Shown here in pieces: positions 27,762 through 36,297 of a stretch of DNA of 64,000 bases. The notes under the pieces were generated by a model. The model searched no databases. It was not told the DNA's origin and saw only the letters and a program-made list of their open reading frames with translations. The DNA comes from Streptomyces sp. NBC_01231 (GTDB lineage: Bacteria > Actinomycetota > Actinomycetes > Streptomycetales > Streptomycetaceae): NCBI GenBank assembly GCA_035999765.1, contig CP108521.1:11274390-11338389 (forward strand), given 5' to 3'. The translations under genes and the position numbers were made by a program. Numbering within the stretch: position 1 is the first letter of the stretch; each line of letters begins with the position of its first letter.

Positions 27762-28577
27762 ATGGCCACTGACAAGGACCTCGCTCCACTACGTTCGACG
27801 TATTCAACGCCCCTGGTGTTTGGTGCGGGAGCGGTCATCGGCGTGCTGGGCGGGATGATCGGCCTGGGGGGTGCGGAGTTCCGCCTGCCGCTACTGGTCA
27901 GTCTTTTCGGGTTCGCCGCTCTCTCAGCGGTCATCCTGAACAAGGCGATGAGCCTGGTGGTGGTGCTGGTCGCGCTGCCCGCCCGCCTGGCAGCGGTCCC
28001 GGCCTCCGACGTGGCCGCGCACTGGCCTGCCGCGATCAACCTGTTGTCCGGCAGCTTGGTGGGCGCCTGGGCCGGAGCGTCCTGGGCGGTGCGTATGCGC
28101 AGCTCCACGCTCTACAAAGTGCTGGCGGCGTTGATGGTGCTCATGGCCGCAGCACTGTTGGTCACGCACACCACCACCCTGGGGACGCTCGCCCTGCCGC
28201 TGTGGGCTCAGGTGCCCTGCGGTGTTGTGGCCGGCTTCGGCATCGGGGTCGTCGCGGCGATCATGGGTGTGGCCGGCGGCGAACTGCTGATCCCGACGAT
28301 CGTGTTGCTGTTCGCGGTGGACATCAAGACCGCGGGAAGCCTCTCCCTGCTGGTGTCACTGCCGACCATGCTGGTGGCCTTCGCCCGCTACAGCCGTGAC
28401 GGCAGCTTCGCGGTGCTCGGTGCCAACCTCCGCTTCACCATGGTGATGGCCGCCGGCTCGATCACTGGCGCCCTGCTGGGCGGGCTGCTTCTCGGTGTGT
28501 TCTCAGACTTGGTGCTCATCCCCGCGCTTGCCGCGATCCTGCTCGTCTCCGCGGCCAAGCTCGCCCGCCACGAATGA
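27762..28577 (+). CDS. TauE/SafE-family membrane transporter 2
   Basis: 271 aa from ATG 27762 behind GAGG; ATG 27753 is an alternative. Eight or so helices are predicted, with GVLGGMIGLGGAEFRLPLLV and GVVAAIMGVAGGELLIPTIV as the duplicated family motifs. It differs from the divergent paralogue and ends just ahead of the mercury-type operon. The substrate is unknown; sulfite or another thio-anion is typical. Confidence 0.88.
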   Translation: MATDKDLAPLRSTYSTPLVFGAGAVIGVLGGMIGLGGAEFRLPLLVSLFGFAALSAVILNKAMSLVVVLVALPARLAAVPASDVAAHWPAAINLLSGSLVGAWAGASWAVRMRSSTLYKVLAALMVLMAAALLVTHTTTLGTLALPLWAQVPCGVVAGFGIGVVAAIMGVAGGELLIPTIVLLFAVDIKTAGSLSLLVSLPTMLVAFARYSRDGSFAVLGANLRFTMVMAAGSITGALLGGLLLGVFSDLVLIPALAAILLVSAAKLARHE

Positions 28578-28674
28578 CCAGGCGCATGCTCACGAGCTTG
28601 CATCCGGTACCCAGGTACAGGTTTACCGTCGGTGATGTCCCCGCCCAGGGGACGCGATGACGGGAGTGAGTGCG

Positions 28675-29010
28675 ATGACTGATCTTGCGTGGGTGCCGCA
28701 GTCCTGCACGCTGCCCACCGAGGAGCGGCCCCTGCGGGTCGCGGAGTGGGACGCGCTGTCCTCCGAGCGGCTGACCTCCATGTCGAGGCCCCAGCCGCTC
28801 AGTCTGCGCCTTGACCTGGCCGGCGGAGAAGGTGTGGAAGAGCGGGTGCGGGACCTGGTGGAACGCGAGAGCGGCTGCTGCTCGTTCTTCACCTTCACCG
28901 CCACCCCCGGCCAGGACCTGCTCCGTCTGGACATCTCGGTGGACCAGGCGCACGAGGCGGTCCTGGACGCCCTGGCCGCACAGACGGCCGCTGCCCGGGA
29001 GCAGCGGTGA
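28675..29010 (+). CDS. small protein of a MerR-type metal operon
   Basis: 111 aa from ATG 28675 behind GGGAG. It carries a CC pair in ERESGCCSFFTFTATPG. It overlaps the MerR start by 4 bases (GTGA), so the two are coupled. Similar proteins precede MerR genes in actinobacteria; a thiol-based metal or mercury-handling role is inferred from the cysteines and context. Confidence 0.7.
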   Translation: MTDLAWVPQSCTLPTEERPLRVAEWDALSSERLTSMSRPQPLSLRLDLAGGEGVEERVRDLVERESGCCSFFTFTATPGQDLLRLDISVDQAHEAVLDALAAQTAAAREQR

Positions 29011-29453
29011 GCACGGGCCTGCGCAGCGGGCAGGTCGCGGAGGCGGCCGGGGTGAACATCCAGACGCTGCGCTACTACGAGCGGCGCGGCCTGCTGGCCG
29101 AGCCGGAGCGCAGCAACGGCGGTCACCGCCTTTACGGCGAGGACGCGGTCACCGCGCTGAGAGTGATCAAGGCCGCCCAGCGGCTGGGGTTCACGCTGGA
29201 GGAGGTCGCGGACCTCCTGGAGGCCGGCCGCCACCGCCACGGACGCCCCGTGGCGGGGCTCCAGGACCGCGCCGCGGCCAAGCTCGCCGAGGTCGACGCG
29301 AAGATCGCGGACCTGACCACCATCCGCACCGCCCTGGCCGCGGCCCTCGACGCGGGCTGCGACGACCTGACCGTCTGCGCGTCCAGCGTCTGCTGCCCCA
29401 TCCCCTTCACCGGCCTCGCCGAGGAGAACCGCCATGCCGGACCCTGCTGCTGA
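29007..29453 (+). CDS. MerR-family metal-responsive regulator
   Basis: 148 aa from GTG 29007. The N-terminal winged helix is typical (QVAEAAGVNIQTLRYYERRG), followed by the dimerisation helix (RAAAKLAEVDAKIADLTTIR). Cysteines at the C-terminus (AGCDDLTVCASSVCCPIPF) fit a soft-metal sensor such as Hg(II). It is embedded in an overlapping operon: coupled to the 111-aa gene upstream, and the MerT-like gene starts inside its last codons. Confidence 0.9.
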   Translation: MSTGLRSGQVAEAAGVNIQTLRYYERRGLLAEPERSNGGHRLYGEDAVTALRVIKAAQRLGFTLEEVADLLEAGRHRHGRPVAGLQDRAAAKLAEVDAKIADLTTIRTALAAALDAGCDDLTVCASSVCCPIPFTGLAEENRHAGPCC

Positions 29454-29748
29454 TCCCCGCACCGGGCGCGCCCCGAAGGCGCTCGGGGGGCTGGCCGCGC
29501 TGGCCTGTGTGGCGTGCTGCGCGCTGCCCGTCCTGATCACGGCGGGCGTCGTCGGTGCCGGCGCCGGGGCGGTGGTGGGCTGGCTGCCCGCCCTCGCCGT
29601 CGTCCTGGCCGTGCTCGCCGCCGGAACCTGGTGGCTCGGACAGCGTCGCCGCTCCTGCTCCTGCGCGCCGAAAGCCGCGGGCGAGAGCGGATGCGGCTGC
29701 CAGGCGTCCGCCGACCCGCTGAAGAACAGCGGCACGGGCCGTCGGTAG
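29434..29748 (+). CDS. MerT-like small membrane protein with a Cys-rich tail
   Basis: 104 aa from ATG 29434, overlapping merR by 20 bases. The first helix carries a vicinal Cys pair ([20 protein letters not shown]), the hallmark of mercuric ion transporters. A second helix follows ([20 protein letters not shown]). The C-terminal tail has SCSCAP and SGCGCQ metal-binding pairs. It is probably an inner-membrane metal carrier. No merA reductase is in the window, so resistance would be incomplete or act through other genes. Confidence 0.75.
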   Translation: MPDPAADPRTGRAPKALGGLAALACVACCALPVLITAGVVGAGAGAVVGWLPALAVVLAVLAAGTWWLGQRRRSCSCAPKAAGESGCGCQASADPLKNSGTGRR

Positions 29749-29759
29749 GCTCACCGATC

Positions 29760-30095
29760 ATGACTGTCGCTCGTTCCGTTGCCCTGTTCGTCGTCGCCGC
29801 CCTCTTCGAAATCGGTGGCGCCTGGCTGGTCTGGCAGGGCATCCGGGAGCACAAGGGCTGGATCTGGATCGGTGCCGGCGTCATCGCGCTGGGCATCTAC
29901 GGCGTCGTGGCCACCTGGCAGTCGGACGACAACTTCGGGCGCATCCTCGCCGCGTACGGCGGGATCTTCGTCGCCGGGTCGATCGCCTGGGGCATGGTCG
30001 CCGACGGCTACCGGCCCGACCGCTACGACGTCATCGGCGCCCTGGTCTGCCTCGCCGGGATGGCCGTGATCATGTACGCGCCCCGCAGCCACTGA
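29760..30095 (+). CDS. YnfA/UPF0060-family membrane protein
   Basis: 111 aa from ATG 29760, 11 bases after the MerT-like gene and so probably in the same operon. It has four helices, beginning [20 protein letters not shown], with [20 protein letters not shown] and a terminal [20 protein letters not shown]. This is the standard UPF0060 layout, related to small multidrug resistance proteins. An efflux role is suggested but unproven. Confidence 0.9.
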   Translation: MTVARSVALFVVAALFEIGGAWLVWQGIREHKGWIWIGAGVIALGIYGVVATWQSDDNFGRILAAYGGIFVAGSIAWGMVADGYRPDRYDVIGALVCLAGMAVIMYAPRSH

Positions 30096-30281
30096 CCCCA
30101 ACCACGGGCCCGGCCAGCGAGCCGATCAGTGACCGACCGAGCGGCTACCGGACACATCGGGGCGACCACGACCCCGACCATGGATCCGGCCGTGCCGCGC
30201 ACACCCCCGACCACAGCTGGTCATCCCGCCCGGAGCGTGTCCCGCGTGACACGCAATTCGAACACGCGATCTAATGTCGGT

Positions 30282-30518
30282 ATGGACTCCACCGACTTCC
30301 CCGACGACCTGGTCCAGATGCAGCACGCCTGGAACGCCGCCTACGAAGCGCCCGCCGCGCCCCGGCCCCGTGACACCGCCACCCTGCGCCGCCGCCTGCT
30401 GCTCCTGTCCGTACGCCTGACATGGCATCCGTACTGGAGGAGCCTCTCCTCGGTGCCGGCGGCGCGTGCCGAGCTGCGGCAGCTGGCCCGCACCCGGGGA
30501 ACAGCACGGGCCGCGTGA
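30282..30518 (+). CDS. small conserved-looking protein, 78 aa
   Basis: ATG 30282 (MDSTDFPDDLVQMQHAWNAA). The middle is a basic helix (TATLRRRLLLLSVRLTWHPY), followed by a Trp-rich turn and ARAELRQLARTRGTARAA. Short proteins of this type recur in streptomycetes; function unknown. Its leader has a relict copy at 23331-23460. Confidence 0.65.
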   Translation: MDSTDFPDDLVQMQHAWNAAYEAPAAPRPRDTATLRRRLLLLSVRLTWHPYWRSLSSVPAARAELRQLARTRGTARAA

Positions 30519-30549
30519 GGAACATTCGGTGCAGTTGGCTGCCCGGAAG

Positions 30550-30632
30550 CACCGAACCGGTCAGGTTGCGCTGAGTGTTGCGGCAAGTGTTGCGCCGGAT
30601 GTTGCGCTGAGTGTTGCGCTAGGTGTTGCGGT
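30550..30632 (-). repeat. 12-nt GTTGCG tandem array (array C)
   Basis: Six GTTGCG cores lie 12 bases apart (GAGTGTTGCGGC, AAGTGTTGCGCC, GGATGTTGCGCT and so on). It is close to array A in unit and in position relative to the dispersed repeat, though order and copy differ. Confidence 0.85.
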
Positions 30633-30681
30633 ACCTGTAGATCCCCTCTCGTATCTGTGCAGGTCAGTGCGCAGTTTTGGC

Positions 30682-30842
30682 GTGGTCGGGTTGCTGACAT
30701 CCCCGTTGCGACCCCCTTCGACCATGCCCTGGCTGGAGTTGAGGATGCGGGAGGGCTGGGATGGGCGGCGTGGACGCAGCCGGGGATCGGGGCGCGCTCT
30801 TCGTGTTGCGCGTCGGCGGGGCCGCCGCGCCAGGCCGCCGGT
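30682..30842 (-). repeat. dispersed repeat, copy C
   Basis: Third copy (GTGGTCGGGTTGCTGACATC, then CTGGCTGGAGTTGAGGATG). It sits between the 30282 gene and the ligase. On the minus strand it starts a frame MSATRPRQNCALTCTD, similar to the start of the 17561 gene. Confidence 0.8.
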
Positions 30843-31822
30843 CAGTGCGGCGGTGACGTCAGGCGGGGAACGTCGGCGGGGGAGAGGTCAGGGCGGGCAC
30901 GGTGCCAGCGTGCGGGATGCCGCCACCGGCCGGAGGCGTCGCGGGCGACGTCGACGCCGACTTCCACCACCAGCTCGGGTTCCACCAGCGTCACGTTCAG
31001 CTTCTCCTTGCTGCCCCACCCGGCGCTGAACGACCAGCCTGTCCACGGATGACCGCGCCGCCCGGGAGCGAGCAGACCGGCGACCGCCGCACCTGCCGCC
31101 TGAGCGAGGGTGGTGGTGCGGCCGACGTACTGAAAGCGCCCTTCGGTGTCGTACCTGCCGAGCAGCAGCGTGCGGGGAACGGCCAGGGAACCGGTGACCG
31201 CGCCGACGATCGCCTCGCTCGTCTCACGGACCTTGTATTTCTCCCAGCCCCTCACCGACGGGCGGTAGACATCGTCCAGCCTCTTGAAGACCACCCCCTC
31301 CATCCCGACCGACGCCCACGTCAGCCACTCGCGCACGACATCGGCCTCGATAGTCGATGGGCACAGCGCCCACGGCGCTGACAGCCGGCGGGCGGCGAAC
31401 ACGGACTCCAGTGCGGCCCTGCGCCGCCGGTACGGCCACCCGGTCGTGTCCGTCCCGGACAGGCGCAGCAGGTCGAACGCGACGAAGTGAGCCGGCCACT
31501 CCTTCCCCGCCCGGGCCGCCCCGGCACCACGCCGGGCAAGCCGGTTCTGCAGCCGCTCGAACGCCAGGCGGCCCGCGGCATCCCATACGACCAACTCGCC
31601 GTCCAACGCGGTCACATCCGGCAGCTGCACGGCCCCGGCCACGACCTCCGGAAACGACGGCCCCATCTCGGTGCCGCGCCTGGAACGCAGCACCACCTGG
31701 CCCGCGTCGACGGAGACGAGCGCCCGAAAACCGTCCCACTTCGGTTCTCCTGCCCACCCTGTGGGCAGGGCAGGACTTTCGACGGCCACGGTCAGCATCG
31801 GCTCGGGCAAGGACCACGTCAT
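30842..31822 (-). CDS. ATP-dependent DNA ligase, NHEJ type
   Basis: 326 aa from ATG 31822. The adenylation motif is EPKWDGFRALV, with Lys as nucleophile. Motif III is FVAFDLLRLSG, motif IV is GMEGVVFKRLDD and motif V is WEKYKVRETSE; an OB-fold region follows (LLLGRYDTEGRFQYVGRTTT). This is the LigC or LigD-ligase-domain type used with Ku to seal double-strand breaks. No polymerase or nuclease domain is fused. Its Ku partner is about 17 kb away at 12837. A dead 3' copy lies at 25173. Confidence 0.93.
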   Translation of the reverse strand: MTWSLPEPMLTVAVESPALPTGWAGEPKWDGFRALVSVDAGQVVLRSRRGTEMGPSFPEVVAGAVQLPDVTALDGELVVWDAAGRLAFERLQNRLARRGAGAARAGKEWPAHFVAFDLLRLSGTDTTGWPYRRRRAALESVFAARRLSAPWALCPSTIEADVVREWLTWASVGMEGVVFKRLDDVYRPSVRGWEKYKVRETSEAIVGAVTGSLAVPRTLLLGRYDTEGRFQYVGRTTTLAQAAGAAVAGLLAPGRRGHPWTGWSFSAGWGSKEKLNVTLVEPELVVEVGVDVARDASGRWRHPARWHRARPDLSPADVPRLTSPPH

Positions 31823-32113
31823 GCGTGATGCCTTCCACGTAGACCACCGGTAGCCCGGCGAGCACGGAGCGGTCACCCGGCAGCGGGTCACCGTCGCCCG
31901 GCGCTGGTCGAGGATGCCGAGGGCCGTGTCTGGTCGGCAGTGGACGCAGGCCGGCTGTCGTTCGGAGGTGGAAACCGATGAACTCCTCCCGCGCGATGAG
32001 GCCGTCCGGGCGGTCCTCGGCGCGTTCGAAGTGCTCGAGGTTCGCCTTCGGGTAGCGGGAGGCTTGTTCGCTTGTGCGGACGCCCTCGGGCCAGGCATGA
32101 ACGACGCGGCGGG

Positions 32114-34000
32114 TCAGGCTCCGCAATACCGGGTGGCGCGGGGACCGCAGAATTCATTGCTCCCTCCATCGCCAGGGTCGACATTTGTTTCGGTATCGAA
32201 GATTATCGTGTCGGCTTCAGCGTTGCTGGAGACGTTCACTTTGTGACCTATCGGCCATTCTTCGAGGTCGTTGGAGCCCGTGACTTCAGCTGTTGCACCA
32301 GTCGGTGTAACGGTAAGCCGAAAATGAACTTCACACCCCCTGGGCTCGGCAGTGACACAGGGTGGGTCACTACTGGGATCATCATAGTTCAAGAAGGGGT
32401 ACCAATTATATCTTCCGGATCCGTCCTCATCGATGATGATTTTCCGACGGTGAGCCTGCCAGGTCCCCTGATAATTCTCCTTGAGGGTCGCACGGGAATC
32501 GAAACGGCTCAGATCGACGAAGGTGCTGGTGAGTTTATGCTTTCCGCCGGTCAGTACGTTGCTGATCCCTGCGATCTGGGCCTGGACGATCTCAGGGACA
32601 AGCTTGAGGCTGTCAAGAAGTGCTGGAATGACTTCGGTTGCCTTGAACTGACCGAGCGCCAGTTTGGCGCAGGTCTGAGCAGCCTTGACAGCCGACTCGA
32701 AGCGCTCTTTGGCGGAACCGTTCTCACTCAGGGCGTCTTTGGAGTCCAGAAGGCAATCACCAGCCCCCATCAGGGTGGCGAACTGACTGACTACGTCAGG
32801 TTGTCCTTCGGCTTTCCTTGAGGTGGATGCGTCGTCGACCGTCATCCGTGTCGCCCGGGCCAGTCCAGCCCCTCCGTCCTTGACCGACGGAGAATTCACC
32901 GCCTTCTGCGCGATGCCCTCGATCCACTTCTTGTCAGCACTGAGAGCCGGCATAAAGGCCAATAGCGTACCCAGAAGTACATCGACGGCGACTGCACTGC
33001 CGTCCATGTGGCCATGAAGCCGGGCAGTTCTCATCTTCTCGTTGACAGTGACGCTCCCAGCCTTCGCCCCCGCAATGACCTTCTGCCCCTGCGTCATCCA
33101 GATCACGTTGCGAATGACAGTGATGGAGTCACCGCTGCCGAGAAGGACATCCCTGCCGGTTACGGTGACACCGCTGGGAAGGCGGTCGAGCCGAATCGGA
33201 TATGCCACGCCGTTGACCATGTTCAGGGTGACTTCTTTGCCATCACCGTCGGCACAGGCGGAGAACGAGTTGTCACCGACCGCGGTACTGGCCTCGGCAA
33301 CGACAGTGGCGCTCGGTTTGTCGCACTTGAGATCTGGCGGGACGGCGAAGAGGTCCTTGACAATAGCGACCGCCGAGGCAGTGATTAGTTTCTGAAAATA
33401 ACCCATGACCGAGGTGCCGGCGTCGACTGTCAACTTTATTCTGCGGCCGGCCATGTGAAGGAGCTTCTCTCCCGGCTCCACAAAGAACGTCCTGAATAAC
33501 GAGAAGTGCGGCGCCGTGCCCGTGACGCGGTGGGTTCGAGGGTCGGCTTCTGCGTCGAGCAGCGGAAACCAGGCACCCAGGTCGGAGTCGAAGACCATGA
33601 TGCCGATCTGCTTGGCCGTGACGCCACGGGGGAGTTTCCCGGAGTCGTATGACAAGCTGACGCGGCCCTGTGTGAGGGCACCTCGGGTCGTCGATATTTC
33701 CACGGGTGCACCCAGACCGGCCACGCCGAGGTGTTTGTCGGTGAGGCCAGTGTCCACCTTGGGGCGTTCCTGGAACTCTACTTCGGTTCCGTTCCTTGCG
33801 CCCTCTCGCGGAACAGTGACCGTGACGTCCTGCCCGCCGGCCTTTCCGCTGACTTCGCCGCCTTCGGCACCCACGGTCGCGCCGGAATCGTCTGAGTGGC
33901 TTTCACCGGTGCAAGCGCCGAGCAACAGGGCCATCACGGTGACCGCGGTCAAGACTGCGGTTCGAACAGGAGGACGTTCCCGTTGCTGTATGGACTGCAT
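32114..34000 (-). CDS. large predicted lipoprotein of unknown function
   Basis: 628 aa from ATG 34000 behind AGGGG. Residues 1-30 are a lipoprotein signal ending in the lipobox LLLGAC, with lipidation at Cys30. The first ~150 mature residues are beta-rich (GKAGGQDVTVTVPREGARNG, then VSLSYDSGKLP) and resemble a ZU5-like anchoring module. The rest is mixed helix, with no motif I recognise. G+C is lower than in neighbours and codon use less biased, suggesting acquisition. It should sit on the outer face of the membrane. Confidence 0.75.
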   Translation of the reverse strand: MQSIQQRERPPVRTAVLTAVTVMALLLGACTGESHSDDSGATVGAEGGEVSGKAGGQDVTVTVPREGARNGTEVEFQERPKVDTGLTDKHLGVAGLGAPVEISTTRGALTQGRVSLSYDSGKLPRGVTAKQIGIMVFDSDLGAWFPLLDAEADPRTHRVTGTAPHFSLFRTFFVEPGEKLLHMAGRRIKLTVDAGTSVMGYFQKLITASAVAIVKDLFAVPPDLKCDKPSATVVAEASTAVGDNSFSACADGDGKEVTLNMVNGVAYPIRLDRLPSGVTVTGRDVLLGSGDSITVIRNVIWMTQGQKVIAGAKAGSVTVNEKMRTARLHGHMDGSAVAVDVLLGTLLAFMPALSADKKWIEGIAQKAVNSPSVKDGGAGLARATRMTVDDASTSRKAEGQPDVVSQFATLMGAGDCLLDSKDALSENGSAKERFESAVKAAQTCAKLALGQFKATEVIPALLDSLKLVPEIVQAQIAGISNVLTGGKHKLTSTFVDLSRFDSRATLKENYQGTWQAHRRKIIIDEDGSGRYNWYPFLNYDDPSSDPPCVTAEPRGCEVHFRLTVTPTGATAEVTGSNDLEEWPIGHKVNVSSNAEADTIIFDTETNVDPGDGGSNEFCGPRATRYCGA

Positions 34001-34260
34001 GTGACCCCTGGGTGATCGGTCCCCTTGCGAGCGGTGGAAACATTCTGCTCCTGCGCGTATCGCCCGAACAACCCCTTCTCCAACAAACAGTGACGTTCAA
34101 TCAGGAGCAGTCGAATGTTGAGGTGGCTGGTGGGGTCGGTCGTCTCAAGCAGTGGCGCGGCCTGGCCACACGAACCGACTAGCTCGCAATCGCCTACCAG
34201 GCCGCACTCCACCTCGCGGGCATCCCCATCTGGACCCGAAGCTGACCAAAGAGACAGAAC

Positions 34261-35532
34261 CTAGTCCGGAATGCCCCGGTGCGGCAGATTCGTCGTCGCC
34301 TCCCACAGGCGGGCGAACTGCCACATTCGGTGATCCACATGCGCACGCTGGGCGTTGAGGGTGATCTTGGCATCCTCGGGGTCCCTGCCGATCTCGTAGG
34401 ACAGTTCCCGGTCGAAGACGATGAAGTCACACTCCAATCGGAGCTGGGCCCAGGGCGGCAGCTCGGACAGGGCCGCCAAGCGGGCGTCGAGGCCGACAGC
34501 ACGGTGGTTGGTGCACAGTGCCGTGAGCTCGTTGTTGATCTCGCCGGTGGTGTCGACGAGGAACAGACGCCGTATCTGCACCCCACGCCCGAGCGCGTAG
34601 CTCTGTTCCTTCAGATAGGGGGAGGCCGGCACGTTGCCCCAGACGCCGTGGTCGACGGAGGTGCTGATGGCGTCGAGGCTGTGCGTGATGCAGCGAGTGA
34701 GGCTGAGGAGCCAATCCTGGTTTTCTTCGAGGAGGTCGACGCTGCGCCTGCTGAGGTTCTCCATCTCTCGCGCGAGCCGATCAATCTGCTCGCTGGCGAA
34801 GGTGCTCACCATCTCGGAGTTGAGCTTGCCGTCCTCCGTCGCTCTGTCGGCCTGCTCGGCAACTTCGTCCAAGCGCAGCACCGACTGATCCACGTTGCCT
34901 AAGAGCTCGGTCACCGCGTTCATTCGCAGCATGTCGTCTAGGTCAGTAAGGGAGAGGCGGCCCGCGCGGTAGTCCTCCAAGAGTCTGCGCAACACGTGCC
35001 CTTGCGGCAGGTCTTCCAACTCATCCTGCGCCGAGTCACGGGCTGGCTGTTCTTCGCCCCCTCCCGGTGAAGAAATCTCAGCCACCGCGGCAGCGTCCCA
35101 AAGACCGTGGAAGCGCTTCACCTCAGCCGAAACGCCAATTCCAGGTGCTTTGCTCGCCAGGTGCTCCACCAGCACCTCTACAAGACCCCAGGCAGGCAGT
35201 CGGGGCTTGGTGAAGGCGTCGTGGATCCGGCTGGAACTGGCCACTCCGTCACCGAGCGCGCGGGACAGATCACGCACCGAAGGCCACCCCGCCCGTCGAT
35301 GGAGCGCGTGCAGTTCATCGCTCAGCTGCTTGCGTGGCCCAGGAGCCAGCGCAGGCGGTGTGAGTCGAGCCAAGGGCCATCCCCGTGTGTCCAGAAGCGT
35401 CGGATCGCGTCCGACCGACAACGTACAGCGTCCGAACTCGTGGGTCTGCGTCTTGAGTTGTAAGGGTGCGTCAGGCCATGTCAGCGGTCCGTTTCCGAAC
35501 GCGAGCCTGGGTTGAGCCCGATCAAGCCTCAC
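34261..35532 (-). CDS. HTH-domain protein with a large C-terminal effector-like region
   Basis: Up to 423 aa; the start is uncertain because the first ~60 residues are low in motif content. Residues ~66-130 form an HTH of the kind at the front of many streptomycete signalling proteins (ELHALHRRAGWPSVRDLSRA, then HDAFTKPRLPAWGLVEVLVE). A coiled-coil segment follows (SEQIDRLAREMENLSRRSVD). The last ~110 residues (GVQIRRLFLVDTTGEINNEL, then WAQLRLECDFIVFDRELSYE) look like a sensor or enzymatic domain that I cannot name. It is divergent from a 42-aa membrane peptide gene. Confidence 0.7.
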   Translation of the reverse strand: MRLDRAQPRLAFGNGPLTWPDAPLQLKTQTHEFGRCTLSVGRDPTLLDTRGWPLARLTPPALAPGPRKQLSDELHALHRRAGWPSVRDLSRALGDGVASSSRIHDAFTKPRLPAWGLVEVLVEHLASKAPGIGVSAEVKRFHGLWDAAAVAEISSPGGGEEQPARDSAQDELEDLPQGHVLRRLLEDYRAGRLSLTDLDDMLRMNAVTELLGNVDQSVLRLDEVAEQADRATEDGKLNSEMVSTFASEQIDRLAREMENLSRRSVDLLEENQDWLLSLTRCITHSLDAISTSVDHGVWGNVPASPYLKEQSYALGRGVQIRRLFLVDTTGEINNELTALCTNHRAVGLDARLAALSELPPWAQLRLECDFIVFDRELSYEIGRDPEDAKITLNAQRAHVDHRMWQFARLWEATTNLPHRGIPD

Positions 35533-35545
35533 TCAGGAGGACAAG

Positions 35546-35674
35546 ATGCTGAACGCGGCAATGAAGCTGGTAGCCGAGGGGTTGTTGACGCAACTGCCCG
35601 CCAGCTTGTTCACGGCGTCCCTCACCGCGCTGGCCGTCTGGGGAGTCCGTAAGCGGCGCAAGCGTCACAAGTGA
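35546..35674 (+). CDS. 42-aa single-helix membrane peptide
   Basis: ATG 35546 follows a perfect AGGAGG at 6-base spacing. The peptide starts MLNAAMKLVAEGLLTQL, has a hydrophobic helix (PASLFTASLTALAVWGV) and ends in a very basic tail (RKRRKRHK). Such peptides may be toxins, regulators or membrane anchors. It is divergent from the HTH-effector gene and upstream of the ABC-3C system. The strong ribosome site is the main evidence that it is real. Confidence 0.65.
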   Translation: MLNAAMKLVAEGLLTQLPASLFTASLTALAVWGVRKRRKRHK

Positions 35675-36297
35675 TCGGGCCGTCCCATGAGCCCGGTTGG
35701 GAGATGCGTAACCCCGGCTGGTCTCTACCCTGAAAGCAAGCGCCCCCAGCGAATTCCCGACATGTTGGCGAATCCAGGGCTGAGCGTGACGTCGGCCTTC
35801 ATGACCCGTTGTGGTCGTGAAGGCCGGCGTCGTGTTTGGGCGGGGTCGGTGTCGTTGCACATCAGGAAGATCGACGGAGTGCCGAGGAGATAACCCGGGT
35901 AGCACGGGCTGCGTTCCCGAGGCCAGCCTGGCGCTCGCACCGCCCCAGACAGCCGAAGTCGTCGGCGAGTGTCTGGAGCGCAGCGCCGACGACCTGGCCA
36001 GACGGCCAAACCCGGCGTACGTCATGAGCTGCGGCCGACCGGGCCTTGCTCCAGCCGACCTCGTCACGCCCAGCCTCCAACACACACGTGGCCGCCTGTA
36101 GGAGCGCCGCTCTCGCTCGGAGGCGATTGCGCGTGGTTCTCCGGAGAACGCAGAGGCATGTGCGGTGGGTGCTATTTTGTCCCACAGGGGGAGCGGCGAG
36201 ACTGATCCTGGGCGGCAAGGCGGCATTCCAGAAGCCGTGTCACCCGGTAGACCGGTCAGAGGCGGGAACTGCGCTGCTCAAGCAGGCACGAGCAGTA
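35675..36297. other. non-coding or decayed stretch before the ABC-3C operon
   Basis: About 620 bases with no frame that looks coding on either strand and no recognisable RNA. The promoter of the ABC-3C operon should lie near the right end. Confidence 0.5.

Noticed and set aside
30341..30700. 119-codon minus-strand frame MSATRPRQ...
   Set aside because: Beyond its first ~20 codons and the repeat array it is antisense to the 78-aa gene and shows no coding character; treated as a repeat-derived relic.
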